Shown: positions 1 through 9,901, counted from the stretch's first letter. The stretch is 64,000 nucleotides of DNA from an uncultured Bacteroides sp. (GCA_949294185.1 CASFGA010000008.1:62001-126000), one strand, 5' to 3'. The notes: a model not told the origin generated them from the letters alone. Translations and numbers: made by a program.

Positions 1-522
1 TACGGAGCCATCGGTGTGGTTATCGGACATGAAATGACACACGGATTCGATGATCAGGGCCGTCAGTTCGACAAAGACGGCAATTTGAAAGACTGGTGGG
101 CAGAGGGAGATGCCGACCGCTTTAAGGAGCGTGCCCAGGTAATGGTGGATTTCTTTAATAAGATAGAAGTTCTGCCGGGACTGTATGGAAACGGACAACT
201 GACATTAGGCGAGAATCTCGCCGATCACGGAGGATTGAACGTGGCTTTCCTGGCTTATCAGAATGCAACAAAGAATGTTCCGCTCGGCGTAGTCGACGGA
301 TTTACCCCGGAACAACGTTTCTTCCTTGCCTATGCTACGCTGTGGGCAGGCAATATCCGCGACGAGCAGATTCGGGTATATACCAAGTCTGACCCTCACT
401 CTTTGGGCAAATGGCGGGTGAACGGTGCTTTGCCCCATATTCAGGCATGGTATGACGCCTTTGGAATTACGGAAGATGATGCCATGTATGTTGCTCCTGA
501 GAATCGGGTGGATATCTGGTAA
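1..522 (+). CDS. M13 family metallopeptidase (PepO/neprilysin type), C-terminal part
   Basis: The reading frame is open from the first base, so the gene starts outside the window and only its last 173 residues are visible. The zinc-binding HEMTH motif (HExxH) lies near residues 10-14 of this fragment. The second M13 signature, GENLADHGG, supplying the third zinc ligand (Glu) and the Asp partner, follows about 55 residues later. The protein ends in the tryptophan typical of the family (VDIW). M13 peptidases are zinc endopeptidases that cut oligopeptides; in Bacteroidetes they are usually exported, but the signal region is not visible here. A strong hairpin terminator follows the stop codon. 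Family assignment is secure; substrate is unknown. Confidence 0.93.
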   Translation, partial: YGAIGVVIGHEMTHGFDDQGRQFDKDGNLKDWWAEGDADRFKERAQVMVDFFNKIEVLPGLYGNGQLTLGENLADHGGLNVAFLAYQNATKNVPLGVVDGFTPEQRFFLAYATLWAGNIRDEQIRVYTKSDPHSLGKWRVNGALPHIQAWYDAFGITEDDAMYVAPENRVDIW

Positions 523-545
523 TATAATATATGTATAAAGAAAGG

Positions 546-581
546 CAGAGGCACGCATGACTTGCGTGCCTCTGTTTTTTT
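546..581. terminator. Intrinsic terminator between convergent genes
   Basis: A perfect 12-bp stem (546-557 with 563-574, loop TGACT) is followed on the plus strand by seven T residues. It ends the M13 peptidase transcript. It also lies just past the stop of the leftward FAD dehydrogenase gene and may serve both. Confidence 0.9.
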
Positions 582-2226
582 ATCTGCCTATATAAGCGGC
601 GGCGGCTTCGGCGCACCGCTCTCCGTCCATACCTGCCGAAACGATGCCGCCGGCATATCCGGCTCCTTCACCGCAGGGAAAAAGTCCTTCCAGGGTGACA
701 TGCTGCAAGGTCTCGCTGTCGCGGAGGATGCGGAGAGGGGCGGATGTGCGGGTCTCGATGGCAATCATGACCGCTTCGTTGGTCAGAAAACCGTTTGACT
801 GTTTGCCGAACCGTTGGAATCCCTTGCTCAGGCGTTGGCTGATAAAGGGAGGAAGCCAGAAATGGAGTGGGGAAGAAATCAGTCCCGGACTGTATGAACT
901 TGGCGGAAGGTCATAACTCAATTTTTTACGGGTGAAATCTACCATCCGCTGTGCTGGCGCGGTCTGCCGCATATAGCCTTGCTGCCAGCAGACTTGTTCC
1001 ATCTGTTCTTGAAAGCGCATCATGGCGAGTGTATGAATGTCTCCCTCTTTCGTGTCTCCTTGAAGAATGAGTTTTTCTGTTTCTGCTTCGGCAGAATTAG
1101 GGAAGGCTTCGAACGCCTGGAGCTGCAATGACGGGTCGAGAAGGTCTTCCGGACGGATTTCCACCACCATGCCGGAGTTGCTCCACCTTGTCCCCCGGTT
1201 GCTCGGACTCATGCCATTGACCACCAACTGATGGGGGCCGCTTGCCGCCGGCACGACAAAACCGCCCGGACACATGCAGAAGCTGTATACTCCACGTCCG
1301 TCTACCTGCTGGACGAAGCTGTATTCCGCAGCCGGGAGATATTTCCCCCGTCCTTTCCGGCTGTGATACTGTATCTGGTCAATCAGCATCGAGGGATGCT
1401 CCAGGCGTACACCCACGGCTATGCCCTTTGTTTCCATCCGGATGCCGTTGGCATACAGCCACCGGTAAACATCGCGTGCAGAATGCCCCGTGGCCAGAAT
1501 GACGGGAGCCCGGAATGTTTCTCCGGTATTCGTTTCGATACCGATTACTTTGCCGTTCTCTATCAGCAGAGCGTCCATGCGTGTTTCAAAATGCACCTCG
1601 CCTCCGCAGGAGAGGATCGTGTTTCGCATGTTTTCGATTACGGCAGGCAGCTTGTCTGTGCCGATATGCGGATGCGAATCGGTCAGGATAGAGGCACTTG
1701 CTCCGTGCTGGCAGAAAACGTTCAGTATCTTTTCCGCATTTCCCCGCTTCTTGCTGCGTGTGTAGAGCTTGCCGTCAGAGTAGGCTCCCGCGCCTCCTTC
1801 ACCGAAACTATAGTTCGATTCCGGGTTTATCTTATGCTCGCGGCTGATGCGGGCCAGGTCTTCCTTGCGTTCTCTCACGTTTTTCCCGCGTTCGACCACG
1901 ATGGGACGGACTCCAAGCTCTATCAGTCTTAGAGCCGCAAACAGACCTCCCGGTCCGGCTCCTACGATGATAACGGTCGGGCATCCCTCCACATTCGGAT
2001 ATTCCGTGCGGACAAACGGTTCTTCTGACGGAGTTTCGTTGACAAAGACCTCTACCTTGAGGTTGATATAGATAGTGCGCTGGCGTGCGTCGATGCTTCT
2101 TCTCCTCACGCGGACGGCGTGAATGGTGCGTATGTCAAGGCCTTTCTCGCGGCCGATATATTCCTTTAGCGATTGTTCGCTTGCAGCCTGTTCGGGCAAG
2201 ACGCGCAATTGGTATTCGTGAATCAT
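580..2226 (-). CDS. FAD-dependent dehydrogenase/oxidoreductase (COG2509-like)
   Basis: This 548-residue protein has a dinucleotide-binding signature GAGPGGLFAA at about residues 88-97, after an N-terminal domain of about 80 residues. A second conserved stretch (SFGEGGAGAYSDGKL) follows near residue 140. A C-terminal FAD-contact segment contains GEGAGYAGGI. This architecture matches the uncharacterised FAD-dependent dehydrogenase family widespread in Bacteroidetes and Firmicutes. The substrate is not known and the sequence does not reveal it. There is no signal peptide, so it is probably cytoplasmic. It lies 144 bp downstream of radA in the same direction and could be read through from the radA promoter. 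I found no TAnnTTTG element of its own. Confidence 0.85.
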   Translation of the reverse strand: MIHEYQLRVLPEQAASEQSLKEYIGREKGLDIRTIHAVRVRRRSIDARQRTIYINLKVEVFVNETPSEEPFVRTEYPNVEGCPTVIIVGAGPGGLFAALRLIELGVRPIVVERGKNVRERKEDLARISREHKINPESNYSFGEGGAGAYSDGKLYTRSKKRGNAEKILNVFCQHGASASILTDSHPHIGTDKLPAVIENMRNTILSCGGEVHFETRMDALLIENGKVIGIETNTGETFRAPVILATGHSARDVYRWLYANGIRMETKGIAVGVRLEHPSMLIDQIQYHSRKGRGKYLPAAEYSFVQQVDGRGVYSFCMCPGGFVVPAASGPHQLVVNGMSPSNRGTRWSNSGMVVEIRPEDLLDPSLQLQAFEAFPNSAEAETEKLILQGDTKEGDIHTLAMMRFQEQMEQVCWQQGYMRQTAPAQRMVDFTRKKLSYDLPPSSYSPGLISSPLHFWLPPFISQRLSKGFQRFGKQSNGFLTNEAVMIAIETRTSAPLRILRDSETLQHVTLEGLFPCGEGAGYAGGIVSAGMDGERCAEAAAAYIGR

Positions 2227-2370
2227 GATGTTATGGATTATTGTTACAAGATTAGGGTAATATTATAATGACAGCATTTGTCCTTATCGTTTTCAAACAT
2301 TTTTTCATGAGTTCCGGAAAAAATTTGGATTATGGTCAGACCACCGTTTTGCTTAGGTAAAAAAGTTGTT

Positions 2371-3744
2371 TTATCCGAACAGTTCGCGGAATGCTTCTTC
2401 CACTTTTCTCACAGGCACAAGTCTGATTTTCGTTTTCTTCTGCTCTAATCCTTGCAGGTTGTGTTTCGGAATGAGCATGCAGGAGAATCCCAGTTTTTCC
2501 GCCTCGCTGATGCGCTGTTCGATGCGGTTGACCGGACGGATTTCTCCGCTCAGCCCCACTTCGCCTGCCATACACACGCCCGGTGTTATATCGGCATCCA
2601 TGTTGCTGGACAGAATGGCGCTGATGACAGCCAGGTCAATCGCCGGGTCGTTCACCTTCAATCCGCCTGCAATGTTTAGGAAAACATCTTTTTGTGCAAG
2701 CTTGAAGCCTACACGCTTCTCTAATACGGCCAGCAGCATGTTCATGCGGCGCAGGTCGAAACCAGTGGCCGACCGTTGGGGCATCCCGTAGGCCGCCGTG
2801 CTTACCAGTGCCTGCACTTCAATCAGGAACGGGCGGATGCCTTCTACGGCACAGGCTATGGCCACGCCGCTCATGCCCTCGTGGTCTTGCGTAAGGAGCA
2901 GTTCCGAAGGATTGCTGACCTGCCTGAGTCCGTCTTGCCTCATTTCGTAGATTCCTAATTCGGCCGTGCTCCCGAAGCGGTTCTTTATGCTACGCAGGAT
3001 GCGGTACATATAGTGTTGGTCGCCTTCAAACTGTAGTACGGTGTCCACAATATGTTCCAGAACCTTCGGTCCCGCAATGCTTCCTTCCTTGTTGATGTGT
3101 CCGATGAGTATGACAGGCGTACCGGTTTCTTTGGCAAACTTCAGGATGGCAGCCGAGCATTCCCTCACCTGTACGATGCTTCCCGGCGAAGAATCGATTG
3201 TTTCAGTGGAGATGGTCTGGATGGAGTCGATGATTACCAGATCGGGAGCTGTATTTTTGATATGGGTAAAGATTTGTTCCAATGAGGTTTCGCAGGCTAT
3301 CAGCAGATTGTTTGCTTCTGTATGCGGGATGCGGTCGGCGCGCAGCTTGAGCTGACGGGCGCTTTCCTCCCCGGAAACGTACAGAACTTTCTGGCCGGCC
3401 AGCCGGAGAACCGTCTGGAGCACGAGCGTTGACTTGCCGATACCCGGTTCGCCTCCTATCAGGGTCAGCGAACCCTGCACAAGTCCTCCTCCCAGCACCC
3501 GATTCAGCTCCTCGTCTCCCATATCAATGCGCTGCTCGTCAGTTGATATGATTTCCTTCAACCGTTGCGGTTTGGAGTTTGTAGACTCTATTCCGTGTGC
3601 CACATGCTTGGAAACCGGTGCTTCTTTGCGTACCACTTCTTCTACGAAAGTGTTCCACTGTCCGCATGACGGGCATTTCCCTGCCCATTTGGGCGATTCC
3701 TGTCCGCAGTTGGTACATACATATACGGTCTTTTCTTTAGCCAT
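2371..3744 (-). CDS. radA: DNA repair protein RadA
   Basis: This is a 457-residue protein of normal RadA length. It opens with a C4 zinc finger (CTNCG...CPSCG, residues 10-27), followed by a RecA-like ATPase core with Walker A GGEPGIGKST. The RadA-specific KNRFG motif follows, and the C-terminus is a Lon-protease-like domain. RadA promotes branch migration of recombination intermediates. The start at 3744 (MAKEKT) is preferred over an in-frame ATG five codons upstream because RadA proteins usually begin just before the zinc finger. A TAACTTTG -7 element at 3774-3781 on the minus strand leaves a leader of about 20 nt. Confidence 0.95.
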   Translation of the reverse strand: MAKEKTVYVCTNCGQESPKWAGKCPSCGQWNTFVEEVVRKEAPVSKHVAHGIESTNSKPQRLKEIISTDEQRIDMGDEELNRVLGGGLVQGSLTLIGGEPGIGKSTLVLQTVLRLAGQKVLYVSGEESARQLKLRADRIPHTEANNLLIACETSLEQIFTHIKNTAPDLVIIDSIQTISTETIDSSPGSIVQVRECSAAILKFAKETGTPVILIGHINKEGSIAGPKVLEHIVDTVLQFEGDQHYMYRILRSIKNRFGSTAELGIYEMRQDGLRQVSNPSELLLTQDHEGMSGVAIACAVEGIRPFLIEVQALVSTAAYGMPQRSATGFDLRRMNMLLAVLEKRVGFKLAQKDVFLNIAGGLKVNDPAIDLAVISAILSSNMDADITPGVCMAGEVGLSGEIRPVNRIEQRISEAEKLGFSCMLIPKHNLQGLEQKKTKIRLVPVRKVEEAFRELFG

Positions 3745-3773
3745 AATCTTTTGTTTCAAGTTCTTTTCTTCCG

Positions 3774-3781
3774 CAAAGTTA
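3774..3781 (-). promoter_or_regulatory. Bacteroidetes -7 element for radA
   Basis: On the minus strand this reads TAACTTTG, an exact match to TAnnTTTG. It lies 30 bp upstream of the chosen radA start. No convincing -33 TTTG is present at the expected distance. Confidence 0.55.
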
Positions 3782-3855
3782 CGAAAAGCCGTTCAGTTTT
3801 AAGGAATGAACTGTTCGTTTTTCAGCAGATAAAGTATGGTGCAATGCGTAATGCC

Positions 3856-4869
3856 TTATTTTTTCATTCGGTTTAATGCTGCCTGATAACGGCGGGCGTT
3901 GGCTAAATGTTGAGACAGTGTTGTGGCAAAATTATGCGTACCGGAAAAATCCTCCTTGGCACACATATATAAATAATTGTGATGTGAGTGGTTGAGCACA
4001 CTCTCCAGTCCTTCGACCGAGGGGATACGTATTGGACCCGGCGGCAGTCCGGCGTGTTTGTAGGTATTGTACGGACTTTCCACCTCCAGATGTTTGAACA
4101 GGATACGTTTCAATCCGAAATCCTGCAAGGCAAATTTGATGGTGGGGTCGGCTTGTAAAGGCATGCCGATGCGCAGACGGTTCAGGTAAAGCCCTGCCAC
4201 CTGCGGCTTCTCGGCTTTGTTCGCCGTCTCTTCCTCTACAATTGAGGCGAGAGTGCTGACCTCAATGGGCGTAAGCCCTATGGCCTTGGCTTTGTTTCGG
4301 CGGCTTTCATTCCAAAAGCGGCTGTATTCCTTCTGCATACGGCCGACAAAAGCACGGGCAGTCATATTCCAATAAACTTCGTAAGTGTTGGGAATAAAGA
4401 GTGAAGGCAGCGTTTCGGCGCTGTATCCCAATGAATCGCGATAGGAACTGTCATTTAGCAGGGTGGCTATGCTTGTCGAGTCGGCCATGATTTGTCGGGA
4501 GACCGTACGGGCGAGTTGGCCGATAGTGCGGACACTGGGAACAATCAGTTTTACGGGAGTCTGATGGCCGCTTCTCAGCATACGATAGATTTGCAGTGTG
4601 TTCAGTCCGGCATTCATCCGGTAGGCTCCCGAACGGACGGTATAGCCTCTGAAGCGCGCGAGCAGTTTGAAGCCTGTCAGATTGGAAGCCGAAAGGTCTT
4701 TCTCCATTTTGAAATACACCGAGTCGGCCGTGTCATCCTCGTCGATATAGATGAATGTCGGTTTTTGGGTATGGATGGGATGGCTGAACAGCAGGCTTGC
4801 CGCCGTTGTTCCCAAACCAATTATAATTATGATAAAGCCGATGGCGGTAAACAGCACCTTTTTTTTCAT
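3856..4869 (-). CDS. mltG: Endolytic transglycosylase MltG
   Basis: This is a 337-residue, single-pass inner-membrane protein. A hydrophobic helix occupies about residues 5-25, followed by a periplasmic YceG/MltG domain. The family-defining segment with the catalytic glutamate (SIVEEET) is present, followed by VAGLYLNRL and MPLQADPTI. MltG cleaves nascent glycan strands and helps set peptidoglycan strand length. The start at 4869 (MKKKVL) places the membrane helix at the N-terminus. The ATG nine codons upstream lies in or next to the predicted promoter (-7 at 4894-4901) and is therefore unlikely. It is divergent from the arabinofuranosidase gene. Confidence 0.93.
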   Translation of the reverse strand: MKKKVLFTAIGFIIIIIGLGTTAASLLFSHPIHTQKPTFIYIDEDDTADSVYFKMEKDLSASNLTGFKLLARFRGYTVRSGAYRMNAGLNTLQIYRMLRSGHQTPVKLIVPSVRTIGQLARTVSRQIMADSTSIATLLNDSSYRDSLGYSAETLPSLFIPNTYEVYWNMTARAFVGRMQKEYSRFWNESRRNKAKAIGLTPIEVSTLASIVEEETANKAEKPQVAGLYLNRLRIGMPLQADPTIKFALQDFGLKRILFKHLEVESPYNTYKHAGLPPGPIRIPSVEGLESVLNHSHHNYLYMCAKEDFSGTHNFATTLSQHLANARRYQAALNRMKK

Positions 4870-4893
4870 TGTTTCCTGTCTTTTTAGCGAGGG

Positions 4894-4924
4894 CAAAGAT
4901 ACGTTTAAAATTTTCGTCTGGCAA
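4894..4924 (-). promoter_or_regulatory. Promoter of mltG
   Basis: On the minus strand, TATCTTTG (4894-4901) lies 20 bp downstream of a TTG -33 core (4922-4924). This is a good match to the Bacteroides -33/-7 consensus, about 25 bp before the mltG start. Confidence 0.7.
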
Positions 4925-5076
4925 GTGCAATTTCTTTTTCATCACATTCCGGATGCGATATGGAAATGGTGGAATTTTTGTTTCATGCGGGTCAAACACC
5001 CCGTTTGTCAGTGCCAAAAGTGCACTTTTGCCGGAGAAAGTATCTTTTTGTCCTCCTATTTATGGCTTTTGTCCAC

Positions 5077-5106
5077 TTTGAAAGTCCTTATTTTTCCCTA
5101 TCTTTG
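5077..5106 (+). promoter_or_regulatory. Promoter of the GH51 gene
   Basis: TTTG at 5077-5080 and TATCTTTG at 5099-5106 are separated by 18 bp. Both boxes match the Bacteroides consensus exactly. The leader to the ATG at 5183 is about 70 nt. Confidence 0.75.
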
Positions 5107-5182
5107 TTTTTACTATGCGGCGAAGAATATGCCGGCGGATTTTGGAAACAATTTTTTAATTAAATATAGAAAACTAATAAGT

Positions 5183-6721
5183 ATGAAGAATGCAATCTTA
5201 GGCTTGGCATTTTGTGCTGCGATGCCTGTGCTTGCCCAGCAGAAGGCAACGGTAGCCATTCATCCCGAACAGGGCAAGCAGGTGATTAACAAAGAAATTT
5301 ACGGTCAGTTTGCCGAACATCTCGGAACTTGTATCTACGGTGGTCTGTGGGTAGGAGAGGGTTCATCCATCCCTAATGTCAAGGGATACCGAACCGATGT
5401 ATTCGAAGCCCTGAAAAAACTGAAAGTTCCTGTGCTGCGTTGGCCCGGAGGATGTTTTGCCGATGAATACCACTGGATGGACGGTATCGGCCCGCAAGAA
5501 AATCGTCCGAAAATGGTAAACAACAACTGGGGCGGTACTGTAGAGGACAATAGCTTCGGTACACACGAATTTCTTAACCTGTGCGAAATGTTGGGGTGCG
5601 AGCCTTATATCAGCGGAAACGTGGGTAGCGGCACGGTGGAAGAACTGGCAAAATGGGTGGAATACATGACTTCAGAGCAGGGAAGCCCTATGGCAAAGCT
5701 GCGTAAGGAGAACGGACGCGAAAAGCCGTGGAAAGTAAAATATCTTGGTGTAGGTAATGAAAGCTGGGGATGCGGCGGAAACATGCTTCCTGAGTATTAT
5801 GCGGATTTGTATCGCCGCTATCAGACTTACTGCCGCAACTATGACGGAAATCGTTTGTTCAAGATTGCCAGTGGCGCGAGTGACTATGATTATCGTTGGA
5901 CAGAAGTCCTGATGCAGAAAGCAGGCAATCTGATGGACGGTATATCCTTACATTATTATACTGTGCCCGGATGGACGGGAAGCAAAGGCTCGGCAACCAA
6001 ATTTACGACCGATGACTATTACTGGACGATGGGAAAATGTCGGGAGATTGAAGATGTTATCAAGCGTCATGCCGCCATTATGGACAAGTATGATCCGCAG
6101 AAGCGTGTAGGTCTGATGGTTGATGAGTGGGGAACTTGGTGGGATGAAGAGCCGGGAACTATACCTGGACATCTTTATCAGCAGAATACACTGCGTGATG
6201 CATTTGTTGCTTCGCTGAGTTTGGATATCTTCCATAAGTATACAGACCGTGTAAAGATGACAAACATCGCTCAAATCGCCAATGTGCTTCAGTCTATGAT
6301 TCTGACAAAAGAAGACAAAATGGTGTTGACGCCGACTTATCATGTCTTTGAAATGTATAATGTGCATCAGGATGCCGTTTATCTGCCGCTTGACTTGCAG
6401 TGCGAACGCAAGATTGTGCGTGACGACCGCATCGTGCCGTTGGTAAGCGCTACCGCTTCACGCGACAAGGCGGGTCTTATCCATATCTCTTTGTCGAACA
6501 TTGATTTGGAAGAATCTCAAGACATAACGCTGACTCTGGGTGATGTAAAGGCAAAGTCGGTTACGGGGCGTATCCTGACTTCTGATCGCATTGATGATTA
6601 CAATTCGTTTGAAAAGCCAGATGTCGTTTCTCCGAAGGAATTCAAGGGAGCAAAAATAACAAAAGACGGTCTGCAAGTGACATTGCCGGCTAAATCAATT
6701 GTTGTATTAGAGGTGAAATAA
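5183..6721 (+). CDS. GH51 alpha-L-arabinofuranosidase, secreted
   Basis: This 512-residue enzyme has a type I signal peptide ending near AQQ (about residue 20), so it is exported, probably to the periplasm. The GH51 acid/base glutamate lies in GNESWG (E193) and the nucleophile in DEWGTWW (E315). Length and C-terminal beta-sandwich fit the family. GH51 enzymes release terminal arabinofuranosyl residues from arabinoxylan or arabinan oligosaccharides. The start at 5183 is chosen because it gives a clean signal peptide about 75 bp after a consensus promoter; upstream in-frame codons would put the promoter inside the gene. It is a single gene with its own promoter and terminator. It may cooperate with the xylan locus at 20-34 kb. 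Confidence 0.92.
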   Translation: MKNAILGLAFCAAMPVLAQQKATVAIHPEQGKQVINKEIYGQFAEHLGTCIYGGLWVGEGSSIPNVKGYRTDVFEALKKLKVPVLRWPGGCFADEYHWMDGIGPQENRPKMVNNNWGGTVEDNSFGTHEFLNLCEMLGCEPYISGNVGSGTVEELAKWVEYMTSEQGSPMAKLRKENGREKPWKVKYLGVGNESWGCGGNMLPEYYADLYRRYQTYCRNYDGNRLFKIASGASDYDYRWTEVLMQKAGNLMDGISLHYYTVPGWTGSKGSATKFTTDDYYWTMGKCREIEDVIKRHAAIMDKYDPQKRVGLMVDEWGTWWDEEPGTIPGHLYQQNTLRDAFVASLSLDIFHKYTDRVKMTNIAQIANVLQSMILTKEDKMVLTPTYHVFEMYNVHQDAVYLPLDLQCERKIVRDDRIVPLVSATASRDKAGLIHISLSNIDLEESQDITLTLGDVKAKSVTGRILTSDRIDDYNSFEKPDVVSPKEFKGAKITKDGLQVTLPAKSIVVLEVK

Positions 6722-6784
6722 AAGCCGGTTTTCAATTGGTAGGTAAAAGACTGTCAAAGGGGTAATGACAGCCTTGTCTGTACG

Positions 6785-6824
6785 AGACCCGACGCGCATG
6801 AACAGGCGTAGTCGGGTCTTTTTT
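6785..6824 (+). terminator. Terminator after the GH51 gene
   Basis: AGACCCGAC (6785-6793) pairs perfectly with GTCGGGTCT (6811-6819) and is followed by a run of T residues. Confidence 0.85.
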
Positions 6825-6851
6825 ATGGCTGTGAAGTGTCATTTTGCTGAA

Positions 6852-6909
6852 ATGTTACACTATCTTTAATGTGTTGAAACAGGTTTGTAACATCTATTTC
6901 CGACCTTTG
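6852..6909 (+). promoter_or_regulatory. Putative operator and promoter of the porin-pst operon
   Basis: A perfect inverted repeat, ATGTTACA (6852-6859) and TGTAACAT (6886-6893), precedes a near-consensus -7 element GACCTTTG (6902-6909). There is no good -33 box at the expected distance, which is where one arm of the repeat sits. This is the arrangement expected of an activator-dependent promoter. A PhoB-type regulator is a guess based only on the downstream genes. Confidence 0.45.
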
Positions 6910-6930
6910 CCGTACAAAAAATCATTATTG

Positions 6931-7926
6931 ATGAGAAGACAATGGATTATTGCCTGTCTGGCCGGGCTTATGGCTTTACCCGTTTCGGCAGGTGTGCAAG
7001 GGGAAAAGCGGAAAAAAGAGGATACAAAAAAAGGTAAGGCTATCATAACAGTCTTTTCTGATTTTCATTCCGGATTCGGAGCTGCGAACGACGACCGCGG
7101 GTTCGACTTGGACAGAGCCTATATAGGCTATCAATATTCTTTGCCCCACGGACTGCAGCTGAAGGCTGTCATGGATTTCGGACAGTCTGATCATGTGGAA
7201 GATTATCAGCGCATCGGTTATATCAAGAATGCGATGGTGTCCTGGAAGCACGGGAAATGGACATTGAACGGAGGTTTGATAACCACAACCCAGTTTAAGA
7301 CACAGGAAGATTTTTGGGGCAAGCGTTATGTCATGAAGTCTTTTCAAGACCAGTATAAATTCGGGAGCAGTGCCGATCTGGCTGTTTCCGCAGCTTATGA
7401 ATTTAATCAATATGTTTCGGCGGATGTGATTCTGGCAAACGGTGAAGGCTACAAGCGTGTGCAGGTAAAGAATGGCCTGCAATATGGAGCCGGAGTGACA
7501 CTGAAACCGGAAAAAGGCTTGGTGGTGCGTCTTTATGGCTCTTATAATGAAGCTTCTGAAGACGGACAGAAAGGTATTGCCAATATGGCTGCATTTGCAG
7601 GATATAAGCATAAGGCTTTCTCTGTTGCTGTGGAATATAATTATCAGACCAATGCATCGTATGTGGACAATCAGGATCAAAGCGGTGTTTCAGCCTATGC
7701 AACCATTCGATGCAATAAGAATATCGCTTTGTTCGGGCGTTGGGACTGTCTGATGTCAAAAGCTGACTGGAATTTGGATGATGATGGCATGGCCGGTGTG
7801 GCGGGGGCGGAATTTAAAGTCGGTAAATATATTAAGTTGGCGCCTAATTTCCGCATCTGGTCTCCTAAGCGGTCAGGAATGAAGAATGCATGTTATGCTT
7901 ATCTGAATGCATCGTTTTCTCTGTAA
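6931..7926 (+). CDS. Outer-membrane porin (OprO/OprP-like), probably for phosphate
   Basis: This 331-residue protein has a signal peptide (MRRQWI to about VSAG). The remainder is alternating beta-strand sequence rich in Gly, Tyr and aromatic residues, ending in the Phe-Ser-Leu typical of outer-membrane barrels. It resembles phosphate-selective porins. The ATG at 6931 is chosen because it begins the signal peptide; an in-frame ATG at 6844 would place the operator and -7 element inside the gene. It is only 26 bp upstream of pstS on the same strand, so it is likely the outer-membrane entry step for the Pst transporter. Phosphate specificity is inferred from that context rather than from residues I can point to. 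Confidence 0.78.
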   Translation: MRRQWIIACLAGLMALPVSAGVQGEKRKKEDTKKGKAIITVFSDFHSGFGAANDDRGFDLDRAYIGYQYSLPHGLQLKAVMDFGQSDHVEDYQRIGYIKNAMVSWKHGKWTLNGGLITTTQFKTQEDFWGKRYVMKSFQDQYKFGSSADLAVSAAYEFNQYVSADVILANGEGYKRVQVKNGLQYGAGVTLKPEKGLVVRLYGSYNEASEDGQKGIANMAAFAGYKHKAFSVAVEYNYQTNASYVDNQDQSGVSAYATIRCNKNIALFGRWDCLMSKADWNLDDDGMAGVAGAEFKVGKYIKLAPNFRIWSPKRSGMKNACYAYLNASFSL

Positions 7927-7952
7927 TCAACAATCATTATAAATAAAAAGCA

Positions 7953-9005
7953 ATGAAAAAGTTTTATTTACCTTTAGTGGCAGGCGCAATGGCGATAGCT
8001 TTTACAGCTTGCGGTGGACAATCAAACGGACATGATTCAGTGGAATTGACTGGTGCTGGTGCAACGTTCCCGTTGCCTTTCTATAATATGTCTTTTGAAA
8101 ATTATGGGGCGACCCATGATGACAAGGTGTCTTATGGAGGCATTGGCAGTGGCGGCGGTGTGCGCAACCTGAAGGATGGAATCGTTGACTTTGCAGGAAG
8201 CGATGCTTTCCTTACGGATGAAGAGATGAAAGAAATGCAGCCGGTTGTGCATATCCCGACTTGTATGGGGGCTGTTGTATTGGCATATAATCTTCCGGAT
8301 GTGGTGAAACTGAATTTGTCAGGTGATGTGATAGCAGATATCTATGCCGGAAAGATCACGAAGTGGAATGATGAACGCCTGAAGAAACTGAATCCGGATG
8401 TTCAGCTTCCTGACAAGGATATTATTGTGGCTTATCGTTCCGACGGTAGTGGCACGACATTTATCTTTACGGACTATCTGTCAAAGGTAAGCGAAGAGTG
8501 GAAAAATACTTACGGTGCGGGCAAGACGGTCGATTTCAAGATTGGTCAGGCTGCTAAGGGTAATCCGGGTGTTGCCGGCATTATAGCCCAGACCCCTTAT
8601 TCTTTAGGTTATATAGGTTCTGAATATGCTTTCGCACAGAGTATTCCTTATGCAAGTGTCGTAAACAGACGCGGCGAGCTGATTACTCCGTCTACCGAAA
8701 CGATTTCTGCGGCGGCAGGAGACATTCCGCAGGATACTCGTTGCTCCATTACGGATGCGGATGCTGAAGGTGCTTATCCCATCAGCTGCTTCACTTGGCT
8801 GGTGATTTATAAGGAGCAGCATTATTCAGACCGTAGCAAGGCTCAGGCTGATGCAACGGTAGAGCTGATGAAATATATGTTGAGCGATAGCGTTCAGCAG
8901 ACGACTGCGACCGTTCACTATGCTCCGCTGCCCAAAAAGGCGATAGAGCTGAGCCTTCAGAATCTGAAGACGGTGACTTATGACGGACAACCGATTTTAA
9001 AGTAA
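7953..9005 (+). CDS. pstS: Phosphate ABC transporter substrate-binding lipoprotein PstS
   Basis: This is a 350-residue lipoprotein with lipobox FTAC and lipidated Cys20. Conserved PstS segments are visible: GAGATFPLPFY near the N-terminus, a phosphate-contact region around YGGIGSGGG, FAGSDAFL, and RSDGSGTT. It binds phosphate in the periplasm and delivers it to PstCA. It is the second gene of a porin-pstSCAB operon, with 19 bp before pstC. Length is typical of the family. Confidence 0.95.
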   Translation: MKKFYLPLVAGAMAIAFTACGGQSNGHDSVELTGAGATFPLPFYNMSFENYGATHDDKVSYGGIGSGGGVRNLKDGIVDFAGSDAFLTDEEMKEMQPVVHIPTCMGAVVLAYNLPDVVKLNLSGDVIADIYAGKITKWNDERLKKLNPDVQLPDKDIIVAYRSDGSGTTFIFTDYLSKVSEEWKNTYGAGKTVDFKIGQAAKGNPGVAGIIAQTPYSLGYIGSEYAFAQSIPYASVVNRRGELITPSTETISAAAGDIPQDTRCSITDADAEGAYPISCFTWLVIYKEQHYSDRSKAQADATVELMKYMLSDSVQQTTATVHYAPLPKKAIELSLQNLKTVTYDGQPILK

Positions 9006-9024
9006 TTTTTAAAGCAGCAGGTTT

Positions 9025-9882
9025 ATGCAAGACAAAATATTCCGGGTTTTGCTTATCCTTTCCGCTGTCGTTGTACCGCTTATCGGGGGAGGGATTATCT
9101 ATTCCCTCACCGTCGATTCTACGGGAGCTTTTGAAGAATTCGGTTTCTGGAATTTCGTTTTCTCAGATGATTGGGTAACGACGGCAGGAAAGGAAAAGTA
9201 CGGTGCCCTTCCTTTTATTACGGGAACACTGCTTACCACCTTTTTGGCACTGATTATGTGTATACCTTTCTCGCTGCCGGTGGCTTTGTTTACCGGAGAA
9301 TATTTCCGCGGAAAGAAGATAGCGACCTTTTTAGGTACGGTGACAGATTTGCTGGCAGGCATTCCTTCCATCATTTATGGTCTGTGGGGATTTTATATCC
9401 TCCGCGGAGTATTCATGGAATTGAATTTCTCGCCTCAAGGTTCAGGCATCCTTACGGCAGCCTTTGTTTTGGCTATCATGATTGTGCCTTATGCGGCTTC
9501 TCTGAGTGCCGAGTTCATCAAGATGGTTCCTTCGGACTTGAAGGAGGGAGCCTATGCAATGGGAGCGACCCGTGCTGAGGTAATCCGCAGAGTGGTTTTC
9601 CCGATGGCCGGTTCGGGTATATTTTCCGCCTATATTCTGGCTATCGGACGTGCTTTGGGTGAGACAATGGCGGTTACGATGCTTATCGGCAATACCAACC
9701 AGATGCCCGATACGCTGCGCACCACAGGAAATACAATGGCGAGCATCATAGCCAATCAGTTCGGAGAGGCGGACGGGCTGAAGCTTTCATCCTTGATTGC
9801 AATCGGGTTGCTGCTGTTTCTGATAACGGCTGTCATTAATATAATTGGTAAGATTCTGATTCGCCGTGCCCGCCGCGTGTGA
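9025..9882 (+). CDS. pstC: Phosphate ABC transporter permease PstC
   Basis: This 285-residue inner-membrane protein has about six hydrophobic segments. The permease EAA-like loop (EGAYAMGATRAEVIRRVVFP) is followed by IGRALGETMAV, a conserved PstC/PstA signature. With PstA it forms the channel of the phosphate importer. It follows pstS by 19 bp and precedes pstA by 19 bp. Confidence 0.94.
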   Translation: MQDKIFRVLLILSAVVVPLIGGGIIYSLTVDSTGAFEEFGFWNFVFSDDWVTTAGKEKYGALPFITGTLLTTFLALIMCIPFSLPVALFTGEYFRGKKIATFLGTVTDLLAGIPSIIYGLWGFYILRGVFMELNFSPQGSGILTAAFVLAIMIVPYAASLSAEFIKMVPSDLKEGAYAMGATRAEVIRRVVFPMAGSGIFSAYILAIGRALGETMAVTMLIGNTNQMPDTLRTTGNTMASIIANQFGEADGLKLSSLIAIGLLLFLITAVINIIGKILIRRARRV

Positions 9883-9901
9883 TTAAAAACAGGTTTTGAT
9901 T

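Noticed and set aside
1231..1932. 233-codon plus-strand frame inside the FAD dehydrogenase gene
   Set aside because: It lies wholly opposite a well-supported gene with dinucleotide-binding motifs, and no family pattern is seen in it.
4751..5182. N-terminal extension of the GH51 gene to 4751
   Set aside because: It would enter mltG on the other strand and place the consensus promoter inside the coding region. The signal peptide starts at 5183.
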